Shown here in pieces: positions 44,251 through 53,290 of a stretch of 58,686 bases of DNA. Source of the stretch: JBGTIS01 sp041745535 (lineage in GTDB: Bacteria; Bacteroidota; Bacteroidia; Cytophagales; Cyclobacteriaceae). The notes beneath the pieces are model-generated. The model saw nothing but the letters and a program-made list of their open reading frames with translations, did not search any database and was not told where the DNA came from. The position numbers were made by a program, and so were the translations under genes. The stretch is taken from assembly GCA_041745535.1 (NCBI GenBank), contig JBGTIS010000315.1:1-58686 (forward strand). The letters are read 5' to 3'. Every line of letters starts with the position of its first letter. Within the stretch, counting starts at the first letter, position 1.

Positions 44251-44275
44251 TAGATATTCATCTACAAATTGTAGA
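44251..44275. promoter_or_regulatory. Tandem GTAGA/TCTAC array upstream of the YtxH gene
   Basis: Three half-sites in a row: GTAGA, 6 bp, TCTAC, 5 bp, GTAGA. The 3' palindrome TCTACAAATTGTAGA matches the 35016 element exactly over 15 bp. It lies about 230 bp upstream of the TGGCAT element at 44507. Confidence 0.62.
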
Positions 44276-44360
44276 GGATGCATAGAAAATAAGGGCTAAT
44301 GTACAAAATCGGGTCTTTCTATCACCAACTTGGGAAAACTCCATTATATCCCGGTTTGAG

Positions 44361-44377
44361 TTCTACACCTTGTAGAA
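44361..44377. promoter_or_regulatory. Second GTAGA/TCTAC palindrome upstream of YtxH
   Basis: TTCTACACCTTGTAGAA, a dyad with the same half-sites, 85 bp after the tandem array and 130 bp before the TGGCAT element. The repeated sites suggest cooperative binding. Confidence 0.6.
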
Positions 44378-44506
44378 ATAATTCCTCAAAAAAAATACAA
44401 TAAAATACCACCATAAAAAAAGCCAGCCAGCTTAATTATTTACAAATTACTGATAATCACCATTTTGTAACTTATTTCATTTTCCTGTAATATTTAAAAA
44501 TTGAGG

Positions 44507-44521
44507 TGGCATAAGATTCTC
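44507..44521 (+). promoter_or_regulatory. Sigma-54-like promoter element
   Basis: TGGCATAAGATTCTC; -24 part as at 35138 (TGGCATAA shared), -12 GC not conserved. It is about 60 bp upstream of the YtxH start. Confidence 0.42.
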
Positions 44522-44579
44522 AATAGCTATTACTGAATTTTTTTAACTAAATTTTTATTCACTATCAAAATTAATTAAC

Positions 44580-44852
44580 ATGAAACTCTTATCAGGAATT
44601 ATCTTAGGCGCGCTTGCCGGAACAGCTGCTGGCGTATTGTTAGCACCAAAAAGTGGTGAACAAACCAGAAGTGATATAAAAAAAGAAACCAATAAGTTTA
44701 AAAAGAATTTTGACAAATCGAAAAAGAGCTTTGAAAAATCCTTACAGGGAAGCTTAGATGAACTTAAGAAAAGCTTTAATGAAACTATTGATAAAGTAGC
44801 CGCTACCAGTAAGAACACTGCCAACAGAGCAAAAGACGCTGCTAAAGTGTAA
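44580..44852 (+). CDS. YtxH-domain small protein
   Basis: 90 residues. A Gly/Ala-rich TM helix (SGIILGALAGTAAGVLLAPK) is followed by the SGEQTRSDIKKET motif and a Lys-rich coiled coil. Family members are general-stress proteins of unknown mechanism. Upstream lie three palindromic sites and a sigma-54-like element. Confidence 0.9.
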   Translation: MKLLSGIILGALAGTAAGVLLAPKSGEQTRSDIKKETNKFKKNFDKSKKSFEKSLQGSLDELKKSFNETIDKVAATSKNTANRAKDAAKV

Positions 44853-44917
44853 AAGTATTTGTAACTATATAATAACAAAAATATCTCTGAAACTTTAAAT
44901 GCTAAATATATCTGTTA

Positions 44918-45829
44918 ATGGAATTTAATGTAGATAACGCGTTTAAAATTGTAACCGGCAAACTGGAAGATTGGTTCAAGTACTTTATAAGTATGTTGCC
45001 TAACTTTGTGGTTGCCATACTAATTATTATCGCTTTCTACTTAATTGCCCGGCTTATAAAAAATCTCACCCACCGCATGTTGCATCGGGTTACTGAGAAT
45101 GAGGCAATTAATAACCTGTTCTCAACCATTGTTTACATAGCTATATTGGCAGGTGGTGTGCTAATTGCCCTGGATGTTTTACAGTTAGCCGGGGTAGTTA
45201 CTTCCTTACTGGCTGGAGTAGGCGTAATCGGTTTGGCACTCGCGTTCGCGTTCCAGGATATCGCGGCCAATTTTGTTTCAGGGATATTGATTACTTTCAG
45301 AAAGCCTTTTCATATAGGCGATATTGTTGAAACTCAGGGTCATATGGGCCGGGTTACAGAAATAGATTTAAGAACTACTACAGTAACCACTTTTCAGGGT
45401 CAGGAGATTTTAATTCCTAACAAGGATATTTTTCAAAACCCTATTTCAAATTATACCAGAACAAAAGAAAGAAGAGTAGACCTGGGGGTAGGCGTATCTT
45501 ATGGCGACGATTTACGGAAAGCAAAAGATATCACAATAAACGCGGTGAAGGGTATTACAGGATTGGATGAAGAAAAAGACGTAACCTTGTTTTATAACGA
45601 ATTTGGAGATAGTTCTATCAACTTTACCGTTAGGTTCTATCCTAAAACAGCTAGTCAGATGGATTATCTTACAGCAAAAAGTGATGCCATTATGGCTATT
45701 AAATTGGCCTTTGACGAAAATGAGCTTACGATTCCTTTCCCCATCCGAACTTTGGACTTTGGGATAAAAGGTGGCGCGACACTTTCAGAAATGAAACTAC
45801 CGATACTCCAGGCAAATGGAAAAAACTAA
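44918..45829 (+). CDS. MscS-family mechanosensitive channel
   Basis: 303 residues. Three TM helices; the pore helix and start of the beta domain read LLAGVGVIGLALAFAFQDIA then NFVSGILITFRKPFHIGD. The Sm-fold and C-terminal alpha/beta part follow (TTFQGQEILIPNKDIFQNPI). It opens under osmotic downshock in the inner membrane. It is 65 bp after YtxH, so the two are probably co-transcribed. Confidence 0.95.
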   Translation: MEFNVDNAFKIVTGKLEDWFKYFISMLPNFVVAILIIIAFYLIARLIKNLTHRMLHRVTENEAINNLFSTIVYIAILAGGVLIALDVLQLAGVVTSLLAGVGVIGLALAFAFQDIAANFVSGILITFRKPFHIGDIVETQGHMGRVTEIDLRTTTVTTFQGQEILIPNKDIFQNPISNYTRTKERRVDLGVGVSYGDDLRKAKDITINAVKGITGLDEEKDVTLFYNEFGDSSINFTVRFYPKTASQMDYLTAKSDAIMAIKLAFDENELTIPFPIRTLDFGIKGGATLSEMKLPILQANGKN

Positions 45830-45882
45830 CGCGATTATAATTTTATCAATTAATTTAATTTCCGAACATAAAATCTAAAACC

Positions 45883-46302
45883 ATGAAAGTAAAAAACTTT
45901 TTAAAATCGAAATTATTAACCTTGTTCACAATGGGTGTATTCGCTTTTACATTTACACAATGCGATACCAAAACTACCCGTGAAGATGTAGCGGACGAAA
46001 CCGAAGATGTAGCGGATGAAACCAAAGACGCTGCCAATACCGCGGCCGATTATTTTTCTGACGAAAAAGATCAACTCACTACCAAAATAGAAAACAAAAT
46101 TGATGAGTTGGAAAATAAAATGGAAGCAACGGATGACGAAGCTATCGATAACAAGATAGAAGAAAAAGTAGATGAGCTTAAGACTGAACTGGATAAAGTA
46201 AAAAACGCTTCCGAAGACGAATGGGAAGACATAAAAACCAGTGCTAACAAAGCCTTTGATGACGTAGAAGACGAACTGAGCGAACTGATGAGCAGCCGGT
46301 AA
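45883..46302 (+). CDS. Acidic coiled-coil lipoprotein
   Basis: 139 residues with signal and lipobox (FAFTFTQC). The mature part is strongly acidic and helical with heptads (LTTKIENKIDELENKMEATD, LKTELDKVKNASEDEWEDIK) after a direct repeat EDVADET. Function unknown. Follows MscS by 53 bp. Confidence 0.8.
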   Translation: MKVKNFLKSKLLTLFTMGVFAFTFTQCDTKTTREDVADETEDVADETKDAANTAADYFSDEKDQLTTKIENKIDELENKMEATDDEAIDNKIEEKVDELKTELDKVKNASEDEWEDIKTSANKAFDDVEDELSELMSSR

Positions 46303-46359
46303 ATATTTAATTTTCTAACCATAAAAATATTCTTTTAAAAGTGTGCATAAATTAAGTAT

Positions 46360-46387
46360 ACCCACCTAAAATCTGGTGGGTTTTACT
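46360..46387 (+). terminator. Terminator of the YtxH-MscS-lipoprotein unit
   Basis: ACCCACC pairs with GGTGGGT across an 8-nt loop, followed by TTTTACTTTT, 58 bp after the lipoprotein stop. Confidence 0.75.
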
Positions 46388-46439
46388 TTTCTTATGTAAT
46401 GGAAGTTAAAACCTTCTTACATAGTTAAATAATCAAATT

Positions 46440-47789
46440 ATGAAAATAACCCAATTTTTTTTTCTTATAATCTCAGCCACCTTTTTAATCTTTATATCGA
46501 GTTGTAGCAATGAGGATGATGTTTCTCCCGACGCGAAGATTTCATTTATTGGTGTCGACAATGACTCCGCTACGGTTGTAGCGGGCGACACCCTCCGCCT
46601 TTCGGTTAGAGTGGATAAGGGAGGATATAATTTGCAGGAACTGGCGGTGTATTCTAACATAACCGGAAGTTTTAATCAGGTGGGTACCGGCATCAACTTA
46701 AACGACGAGGCTACACAAACCCAGGAAATTTCTTATCCTGTGCCCATTAACGCTACTTCAGAATTTGCCTTACGGTTTGATGTACTACAACAGGACAGGC
46801 CTGTGGTAAGTAAAACTATTAATGTAACGGTAGAACCCACTTCGGTGGTTGGTATTGCCGCGGGTAATCCCGATTTTAGCATTTTAGTACAAGCCCTTAC
46901 CCAAACTAACCTAACAACTACCCTAAACGGAGAAGGTCCCTTCACCGTATTTGCCCCCACCAACGCGGCGTTTAATGCCTTGCTGGATGAAATGGGTATT
47001 ACCGAACAGGAACTGCTACAAAGTCCTGATTTAGAAAATATTTTAAAGTACCATGTAATTAACGCGGAATTGCCTACCGCTGATATTACCAATGGCGCTG
47101 ATATTGAAACCCTGTTACCGGGCAAATATATTACCGCCTATACAGAAGGTGGACTAAGAGTAAATAATTCCCTTATTGATCCGGCGGACCTCTCGGCCAA
47201 AAACGGAATTGTGCATGTGATAGATAAAGTGTTAACGCCCACCGCCAACATAGATACTTTTAATACAGTATTACTTATGGCACCCATAGGAGTTGCCTCA
47301 GGAGAACGTACTTCTGAAACTTTTTTCAGTACGATATTAGGAAGCCGCTTTAGCGTAGATGAAGTAGTTGCCGGAAGTGGTGTTACCTCCGAAGATATTG
47401 ATTTTGGTTATTATTATGGCGTTACCTCAAAAGCCTCGCTGGCATCTCCGGCCCAATATCCGAATGATATTTATGACCTGGGACCCAATGGCGCCAACTG
47501 GAGTACATTGAATAGTACAAAGTTCAGAACCACCACTTTTAGCGCGGAAGCATTTGACGCCATTAAAGAAAATCAGGACTATAAGCTTTCCACAGAGTTT
47601 GAGGTGGGAACCGATCCTGAAAATACAGAAAGGGTGACCGAACTGACTGAAGGAAATATAATCGCTTTTAAAACCTTTGACGACAGATTTGGTCTTATCA
47701 AAGTTATAGAAGTAGTAGATGGCGATAGCGACGGAAGCTTTATTGGCGCTGCTGACGGCCTTCGGATTTCTGTAAAAGTAACGCGATAA
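46440..47789 (+). CDS. Fasciclin-domain lipoprotein
   Basis: 449 residues with lipobox C22 (IFISSC). An Ig-like N-terminal part (about 25-130) is followed by a FAS1 domain (about 140-270: FSILVQALTQTNLTTTLNGE, PFTVFAPTNAAFNALLDEMG, NGIVHVIDKVLTP). The C-terminal 175 residues are an unrecognised beta domain. Surface adhesion or matrix binding is the usual FAS1 role. Confidence 0.9.
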   Translation: MKITQFFFLIISATFLIFISSCSNEDDVSPDAKISFIGVDNDSATVVAGDTLRLSVRVDKGGYNLQELAVYSNITGSFNQVGTGINLNDEATQTQEISYPVPINATSEFALRFDVLQQDRPVVSKTINVTVEPTSVVGIAAGNPDFSILVQALTQTNLTTTLNGEGPFTVFAPTNAAFNALLDEMGITEQELLQSPDLENILKYHVINAELPTADITNGADIETLLPGKYITAYTEGGLRVNNSLIDPADLSAKNGIVHVIDKVLTPTANIDTFNTVLLMAPIGVASGERTSETFFSTILGSRFSVDEVVAGSGVTSEDIDFGYYYGVTSKASLASPAQYPNDIYDLGPNGANWSTLNSTKFRTTTFSAEAFDAIKENQDYKLSTEFEVGTDPENTERVTELTEGNIIAFKTFDDRFGLIKVIEVVDGDSDGSFIGAADGLRISVKVTR

Positions 47790-47840
47790 ATCCAAAAGAT
47801 ATTTGAGCAATTTATTCATTGTTCAAATTTTGGTTGAAAA

Positions 47841-47869
47841 ATGAGGTTGTTCCTTCGGAGCAACCTCAT
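47841..47869. terminator. Hairpin after the fasciclin gene
   Basis: ATGAGGTTG and CAACCTCAT are perfect 9-base arms around an inner stem TCC/GGA with a tetraloop-like TTC core. No long T run follows, so the terminator call is tentative. Confidence 0.55.
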
Positions 47870-47928
47870 GCTATATACTACTTGCGCATTCGTAATAATT
47901 ACTATAACCGGCTTATTTAACTAAATTA

Positions 47929-48822
47929 ATGAAACCTAAAAAATTTCTCGTCATCATCAATCCTATCGCAGGTGGTAATAACAAAGAAGAACTTATTGAT
48001 TTTATTACCGAAACCTTCAAAAAGAAGAAATTAACCTTTGAGATATATGAAACTTCCGGTAAAAGCGATTCGAAAAAGATTAAGCAGCTACTGGAAAATT
48101 TCTCACCTGATGTAGCCGTAGCGGTAGGAGGCGATGGTACCTGCCATATGGTAGCCGCGTTATTAATCAACACTTCCGTAAAGCTTGCTATTATTCCTTT
48201 CGGATCGGCCAATGGTTTGGCCAAAGAATTAGGGATTCCCAACAACCCATTTGAAGCCACAGACATTTTATTTTCTCATAAAATCAAAGATATTGACGCT
48301 ATTTGTATTAATGGAAAGCATTTCTGTTTGCACTTGAGCGACCTGGGCATCAACGCACAGCTTATTGAAGAGTTTGAGAAAAGTGAAAAAAGAGGAATGC
48401 TCAATTATTTTAAATTTCTGTTGGAAGAATTACTCAATGTTGAACCCAAGGAATTTATAATTGAAACTGACGGCACTAAAAAAATTATCACCGCGGCCAT
48501 GGTTGCCCTGGCTAATGCTTCGCGGTATGGCACAGGTGCGGTTATTAATCCAAAAGGTAGTCTGAGTGATGGAAAATTTGAAATCTGCATTGTAAAACCT
48601 TATCCGGCATTAGCCCTTGTACCTATTACGCTGGCATTTTTCAATGGTACCATTCATGAATCGGAATACATTGATATTTTCAGCTGCGAAAAAGTAGTTA
48701 TTAAAAATAAAAGCAAAGCACTGTTACAGGTTGACGGCGAAATTATTGGTAACCCCACCGACATACAGGCTGAAATATTACCCAAGGCAGTTAAAATGCT
48801 GATCCCTAAAACCTCCACATAA
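47929..48822 (+). CDS. Diacylglycerol/lipid kinase (DAGK catalytic domain)
   Basis: 297 residues. NPIAGGNNKEELIDFI near the N-terminus, AVAVGGDGTCHMVAALLI (nucleotide loop) and IIPFGSANGLAKELGIP are the family signatures. Members phosphorylate diacylglycerol or other lipids at the inner membrane. Solitary. Confidence 0.94.
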   Translation: MKPKKFLVIINPIAGGNNKEELIDFITETFKKKKLTFEIYETSGKSDSKKIKQLLENFSPDVAVAVGGDGTCHMVAALLINTSVKLAIIPFGSANGLAKELGIPNNPFEATDILFSHKIKDIDAICINGKHFCLHLSDLGINAQLIEEFEKSEKRGMLNYFKFLLEELLNVEPKEFIIETDGTKKIITAAMVALANASRYGTGAVINPKGSLSDGKFEICIVKPYPALALVPITLAFFNGTIHESEYIDIFSCEKVVIKNKSKALLQVDGEIIGNPTDIQAEILPKAVKMLIPKTST

Positions 48823-49140
48823 AATTTAGTTTTCTGGTTTTTTATCCAATTTTAATTTGGAAATAAAAAATTTCTGAAATTAGATAAGAAAAGGCCTAAC
48901 ATTTTTCATTTTTTTGTCACAAAAAAAAATAATTACCGTAAAAAATCATTAGTAATAATAACAGGTACCAGGGTTATTTCCGCACCTGATTTTAATTGAT
49001 CTTTTCAATCTGATTATTCAACATTAAAATATGCAGTTTCAGCGTAAATAATTAATCAGAATAGGAACGACAAGTTAACTTTATTAAGATTTTGTGCTTT
49101 AATTAAATAGCCTTTTATTTTTCTTAACAGGATTAATACC
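48823..49140. other. 318-bp AT-rich intergenic region
   Basis: No gene or structured RNA was recognised. Some short inverted repeats (CAGGT and ACCTG about 20 bp apart near 48960-48986) are too small to call. Confidence 0.35.
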
Positions 49141-49278
49141 ATGAAAACAAAACAATCAATTTATGTTGCCATAGAAAGAAACGAAATTAAAAGCTATTTT
49201 AATGGTTGGACCAAATCTTTAGAGAATTTTGAGAAGTTTGACCGGAACAGTATGCATCGCCGGAAGCGGGCTGCTTAA
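49141..49278 (+). CDS. 45-residue hypothetical protein
   Basis: Starts with a plausible ATG (MKTKQSIYVAIERNEIKSYF) and ends in a very basic tail (HRRKRAA). Soluble, one likely helix-strand pair. No family recognised. The tail is right next to the convergent maf gene (9 bp). Confidence 0.5.
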   Translation: MKTKQSIYVAIERNEIKSYFNGWTKSLENFEKFDRNSMHRRKRAA

Positions 49279-49287
49279 TAGCTGATG

Positions 49288-49866
49288 TTACAGTAATTCT
49301 ATACCAAATCTTTTTAAAGCTTGATATAACTTTTCTACGGGTAAACCAACTACGTTAAAATACGAACCTACTATCTTTTCAATACCAATCATTCCAATCC
49401 ATTCCTGAATGGCATAGGCGCCTGCTTTATCGAAAGGTTGGTAATGCTGGATATAAAAGTCGATTTCTTTTTTTTCAAGCGTGCGGAAATAAACTTCGGT
49501 GGTATCAGAAAAGCTTATTTTCTTGGATGTAGTTAGCAGGCATACACCGGTTATTACCTGGTGCGTTTTACCCGATAAAGTAGCAAGCATTTGCTGTGCT
49601 GACACTTCGTTTTCAGGTTTATTGAGTATTTTATTTTCTACCACCACTACGGTATCCGCTGTAATAATAAGTTCATCATCATTGATTTTTCCTAAAAACC
49701 CACTGGCTTTTTTTTCAGCCAGATATAGGGGTACTTCTGCCAGATTGAGGTCAGCAGGATAATTTTCATCCATTTCCTGCGATTTCAAAGAGAAAGAGAG
49801 CCCTAAATTTTCTAAAATCTGGCGACGTCTGGGCGATTTGGAAGCCAGCCCAATGGTATAGTTCAT
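49288..49866 (-). CDS. maf: Maf-family nucleotide pyrophosphatase
   Basis: 192 residues. IGLASKSPRRRQILENLGL near the start, then ITADTVVVVENKIL, KPENEVSAQQML and GAYAIQEWIGMIGIEKI. Maf proteins hydrolyse non-canonical NTPs such as dTTP, UTP or modified forms. It is 3 bp after the DUF1015 gene, so co-transcribed. Confidence 0.95.
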   Translation of the reverse strand: MNYTIGLASKSPRRRQILENLGLSFSLKSQEMDENYPADLNLAEVPLYLAEKKASGFLGKINDDELIITADTVVVVENKILNKPENEVSAQQMLATLSGKTHQVITGVCLLTTSKKISFSDTTEVYFRTLEKKEIDFYIQHYQPFDKAGAYAIQEWIGMIGIEKIVGSYFNVVGLPVEKLYQALKRFGIELL

Positions 49867-49869
49867 TGC

Positions 49870-51147
49870 TTATTGTTCTGTGTTACTGATAGAGCCAAAT
49901 ACAAATCCGCAAATAGCTTTCGGATAAAAAAATGTTGATTTCTGCGGCAGCAGATAACCATTAAAGCAAATGTTTTTTACCTGTTCGATAGTTACACCAT
50001 TGGTAATAAGCACCATTTCCACTTCGTTTTTGGCCATTTTATACAAGCAATTGGCAAAACTTTTTTCGTAGTCTATATCTTTGCTGTTTTTCTGCGAATC
50101 GAAAGGAATTCGCAATACATTTTGTATAAAAACCAAATGCAGCACGATCAGGTCGGTATGTACAATCTCTTTTGAAAAATCCGCTTCCAACTGATCGGCG
50201 ATTTCATTTTTTAGTTTGATTACATAACTTTTAACAGGCGTTAACCAACCAAAAGTCCATTTTTTCCCAATAATTAAATCAGGAATATCATGGGCATTTT
50301 CTACTTCTTTGATGTAAAAGTATTTATTTGCTTCTTCCAGTAATTGCGCCATTTGATGTGTAGGATGGCCATTTATTAACCGATGGGTGGGCAGTATCTG
50401 GAAGTCGTTCGATTCGGTATTGGTGAGGTACATCAAATGGTAATTGTACATTTCCTTGCCGGTATGATTCGGATTTTCATCTGATTTCTGCTTCCGGTAA
50501 GCCAGCGAACTTTCGTATCGGTGGTGCCCATCGGCCAGAATTACTTTGCTGAACTTTAAAGTTTCTATAAACACCCGAATTACGGCAGGATCTGTAATCA
50601 CACTCAGTACATCCCGCACACCCTGATAATCTTCTGTTTCGTATACAGGGTTTTCCATACTTTCATCCATGTAGGTATCCAGGGTAAAGTCAGTATCCGT
50701 ATACAAACCATGGGTCGGACTTACATTTAATTGTGTGGCAGCCAGCAGGTCAAGCCGGTCGTTCACCGAATAGGGCATGGTATCTTCGTGCCGAAACACA
50801 ATGCCTTCGTTCCAGTAATAGGCCTTTATCATACAAATGAAACCCTTTCTGACTCGCGTTTTTTCCTGCCCTGGCAAATTAAAATACTGATAATATACGT
50901 ACAAGCCAGGTATTTTGTCCTGCAAAATTATTCCATTCTGTTTCCAGTGCTCCAAAAGTAAATTAACCTGTGTGGGCTGGGTTTCGTTTCTGGGTACCGA
51001 CAAATGAATGCTATTCAAAGGATTTTGGTATAGCGCCTGCTTTTGGTTTTCAGAAACCACATCGAAGGGAGGACAAATAAGAGCTCCTATATTTTGAGAA
51101 AGTTCCGGATTATACCTCCAGGCGAGGAATGGTTTAATTTCAGCCAT
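49870..51147 (-). CDS. DUF1015 protein
   Basis: 425 residues from the internal ATG (MAEIKPFLAWRYNPELSQNI), which matches the conserved start; an in-frame ATG 7 codons earlier is possible. Family marks are CPPFDVVSENQKQALYQ, ILADGHHRYESSLAYRKQ and the C-terminal FYPKAICGFV. The DUF1015 family is of unknown function, often annotated as SpoIIE- or HTH-associated phosphatase-like. It ends 3 bp before maf. Confidence 0.88.
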   Translation of the reverse strand: MAEIKPFLAWRYNPELSQNIGALICPPFDVVSENQKQALYQNPLNSIHLSVPRNETQPTQVNLLLEHWKQNGIILQDKIPGLYVYYQYFNLPGQEKTRVRKGFICMIKAYYWNEGIVFRHEDTMPYSVNDRLDLLAATQLNVSPTHGLYTDTDFTLDTYMDESMENPVYETEDYQGVRDVLSVITDPAVIRVFIETLKFSKVILADGHHRYESSLAYRKQKSDENPNHTGKEMYNYHLMYLTNTESNDFQILPTHRLINGHPTHQMAQLLEEANKYFYIKEVENAHDIPDLIIGKKWTFGWLTPVKSYVIKLKNEIADQLEADFSKEIVHTDLIVLHLVFIQNVLRIPFDSQKNSKDIDYEKSFANCLYKMAKNEVEMVLITNGVTIEQVKNICFNGYLLPQKSTFFYPKAICGFVFGSISNTEQ

Positions 51148-51217
51148 GGGCAAAGGCAAGTTTAACAAAGGTGGAATGTTAAAAAATCAAATCTACTGAT
51201 ATTATTGAAGAAATTGG

Positions 51218-52321
51218 CTACTCAGCAGCTAAATGGTGGTCTTTCGGTTTAAGTAAATAGGTACCCTGGATAGGGAAATGTTCAGAAAATGGCATATTCC
51301 TGAAGGTAACGTAATCAATTGCCTTAAACTCTTTGCTATCGTAAAACTGGTTGTCGATGCGTAAAAAAGGGACACTGTTGTTGAGAGAAAACCCAAATCC
51401 AAATCCAGCTTTTTCGAATGAATTATCCAGAATCGCATTGAATCGCTGATACACATAACCATAGGGTGTCTCATTAAAGTCGCCACAAAGAATAACCCGG
51501 TACGGACTTTTCTGAACAAAATCATATACTTTATCAGCTTGAATATTTCTTCGTAAAAGCCCGTCCTTAAGCCTCATATAGATATTTTTGACAAACCTGT
51601 AAAAAGCATCACTATCATAGGAGGAAGGTTTTTTCAGCCGCATAGAATGCAGGTGCACATTGATAATTCGTATGGTATCGTCTCCTATTACCACATCAGC
51701 AAAAATTCCTCTATTGTTAGTGCCTTTATCAATAAATATTATTCCCTTATTATAAATTGGGTATTTAGAAAATATAGCGACCCCACCCGATAAAAGGGTT
51801 TGCTTTCTCGGATGATATGTACCAGAAACAAATTGATAATAACAGCTATCAGGAGCGATATAATCGCTGATGTTAAATATTTTTGAATCTTTATGATCGT
51901 AAAATTCCTGAAAACATTTGATGTCCGCGTTGTTATTCCGCACCCATTCCTTCATCCGTATGGAAGATTTATTAATGGATGTAGAATTATATTCATTCAG
52001 CACCCAATGTTTACTCACGTTGAAAAAGCTTACGTTGAAACTCAGTACGCTGAATTCTTTCGCTTTACCTTCGTCACCTTTCCAGTTAATAGCAAATGTG
52101 GCAGGAAAATAGATCAGGCTATACAAAAATAAAAGAGCGGGTAAAAGAGCGATTTTTGATTTTTTAAATAACCAGTATGCCAGGCTTAGTATATTCAAAA
52201 AAATAAAGACGGGAATCAAAAATGATAAAAATCCGAACCAAACCATTTCTAAAGGCGGTATATGCGGACTTATAAATATTATTAAACAAAATATTGAGAA
52301 AATTATTTGTAAAATTTTCAA
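51218..52321 (-). CDS. Endonuclease/exonuclease/phosphatase-family protein with N-terminal TM helices
   Basis: 367 residues. Three TM helices in the first 75 residues, then the EEP domain: EFSVLSFNVSFFNVS, IKCFQEFYDHKD, INVHLHSMRL, VILCGDFNETPYG and AIDYVTFRNMPFSEHFPIQG. The motif order equals that of 40439-41488 but similarity is low outside the motifs. Substrate unknown. Confidence 0.92.
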   Translation of the reverse strand: MKILQIIFSIFCLIIFISPHIPPLEMVWFGFLSFLIPVFIFLNILSLAYWLFKKSKIALLPALLFLYSLIYFPATFAINWKGDEGKAKEFSVLSFNVSFFNVSKHWVLNEYNSTSINKSSIRMKEWVRNNNADIKCFQEFYDHKDSKIFNISDYIAPDSCYYQFVSGTYHPRKQTLLSGGVAIFSKYPIYNKGIIFIDKGTNNRGIFADVVIGDDTIRIINVHLHSMRLKKPSSYDSDAFYRFVKNIYMRLKDGLLRRNIQADKVYDFVQKSPYRVILCGDFNETPYGYVYQRFNAILDNSFEKAGFGFGFSLNNSVPFLRIDNQFYDSKEFKAIDYVTFRNMPFSEHFPIQGTYLLKPKDHHLAAE

Positions 52322-52414
52322 AATTAACTTCTTTTTATACGATCAACACCAGCATTTCTTCGATTAACTTTAACTAACCCTAAAACATCATACGCACAAA
52401 ATTAATTGTAGTTT

Positions 52415-52669
52415 ATGTTTAATTTTTTTAAAAAGAATAAAAAAGAAAAAAATCAACACCAACCGAGGCTGGCCGATTTAGATGGCAACTCACTATCTGC
52501 AGGGGATACGGTAATGTCGTTTCGGTACGATTTAGGTAAATGTAAGCTCATTCAGGGTGAAAAGGGCCTGGTCTACCAATCGGTAGAAACAGGCAAACAG
52601 GTAAGCTGGGCATTAATGGTAGACGCTTCTACGGACCTGCAAAAAGTAAAAAAAATAACAGAAACCTGA
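52415..52669 (+). CDS. Small hypothetical protein
   Basis: 84 residues. A Lys-rich start (FFKKNKKEKNQHQPRL) is followed by a beta-rich part (GDTVMSFRYDLGKCKLIQGE, VYQSVETGKQVSWALMVDAS). I do not recognise it beyond a Cytophagales-type small protein. Monocistronic. Confidence 0.65.
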   Translation: MFNFFKKNKKEKNQHQPRLADLDGNSLSAGDTVMSFRYDLGKCKLIQGEKGLVYQSVETGKQVSWALMVDASTDLQKVKKITET

Positions 52670-52970
52670 TTTTTTATCTGCTACTTCTTCAGGAAAATGT
52701 CATTCATCAGATTACGCGAGTTTAGTAAAATTAGTGAAAATACAATTACTTACTTTTACTGGCTTTAGACTTCTTTTAATGAACATAGTTATGGACGAGA
52801 ACAGAAATTCAGAAAGGGTTCAAAACCCTGTGATGGCAATAAAAAATATACAAAGCGAAAATATCTCCTATTTTTGCTACCCCATTAATTTCAAATCCGG
52901 TAAAAAATGGCAAATATTCCTTTGCTCACATACCAAACAAACATTTTAGATTATACGCTTCTTTTTTAAT

Positions 52971-53108
52971 AAAGCTTTCCCTCCGAATTAAAATTTCACT
53001 AAACTGTAATTCAAACAGTTACTTGCCCAAATGCTTTAATAATTTGTATTCTAATTTTTGTTATATATTTTTGAAAACAAAAAAATACAAGTGTGGAGGG
53101 AAGGCTTT
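52971..53108. repeat. Inverted-repeat element with internal hairpins (possible structured RNA)
   Basis: Outer arms of 14 bases (AAAGCTTTCCCTCC with GGAGGGAAGGCTTT, one G-T pair) enclose about 110 bp. Inside are a hairpin AACTGT/ACAGTT and a nested hairpin with TTTTTGTT/AACAAAAA inside an ATTTGTATT/AATACAAGT pair. The layout is a three-way junction. The remainder of the 621-bp gap (52670-53290) has no convincing gene. Confidence 0.45.
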
Positions 53109-53290
53109 TTATTGGTTGCGGCTAAATTTTATTTTTAAAGGATAACCCTACAAGCAACATTTGCGGGAAAATAGATCGTTCTACTTCATCATACTTTTTC
53201 ATATGTAAAATATATCATTTATCTGTTATAGCTCATTACCCTGACCCAATTCTGAATAGTTATTGATAAAAAATAACACACTACCGTCTG

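Noticed and set aside
46733..47125. A 130-codon minus-strand frame inside the fasciclin gene.
   Set aside because: Antisense shadow of a gene with a clear FAS1 domain.
52734..52949. A 71-codon plus-strand frame that could be a small gene.
   Set aside because: Low-complexity composition, no recognisable domain and overlap with the AT-rich intergenic zone; no good ribosome site.
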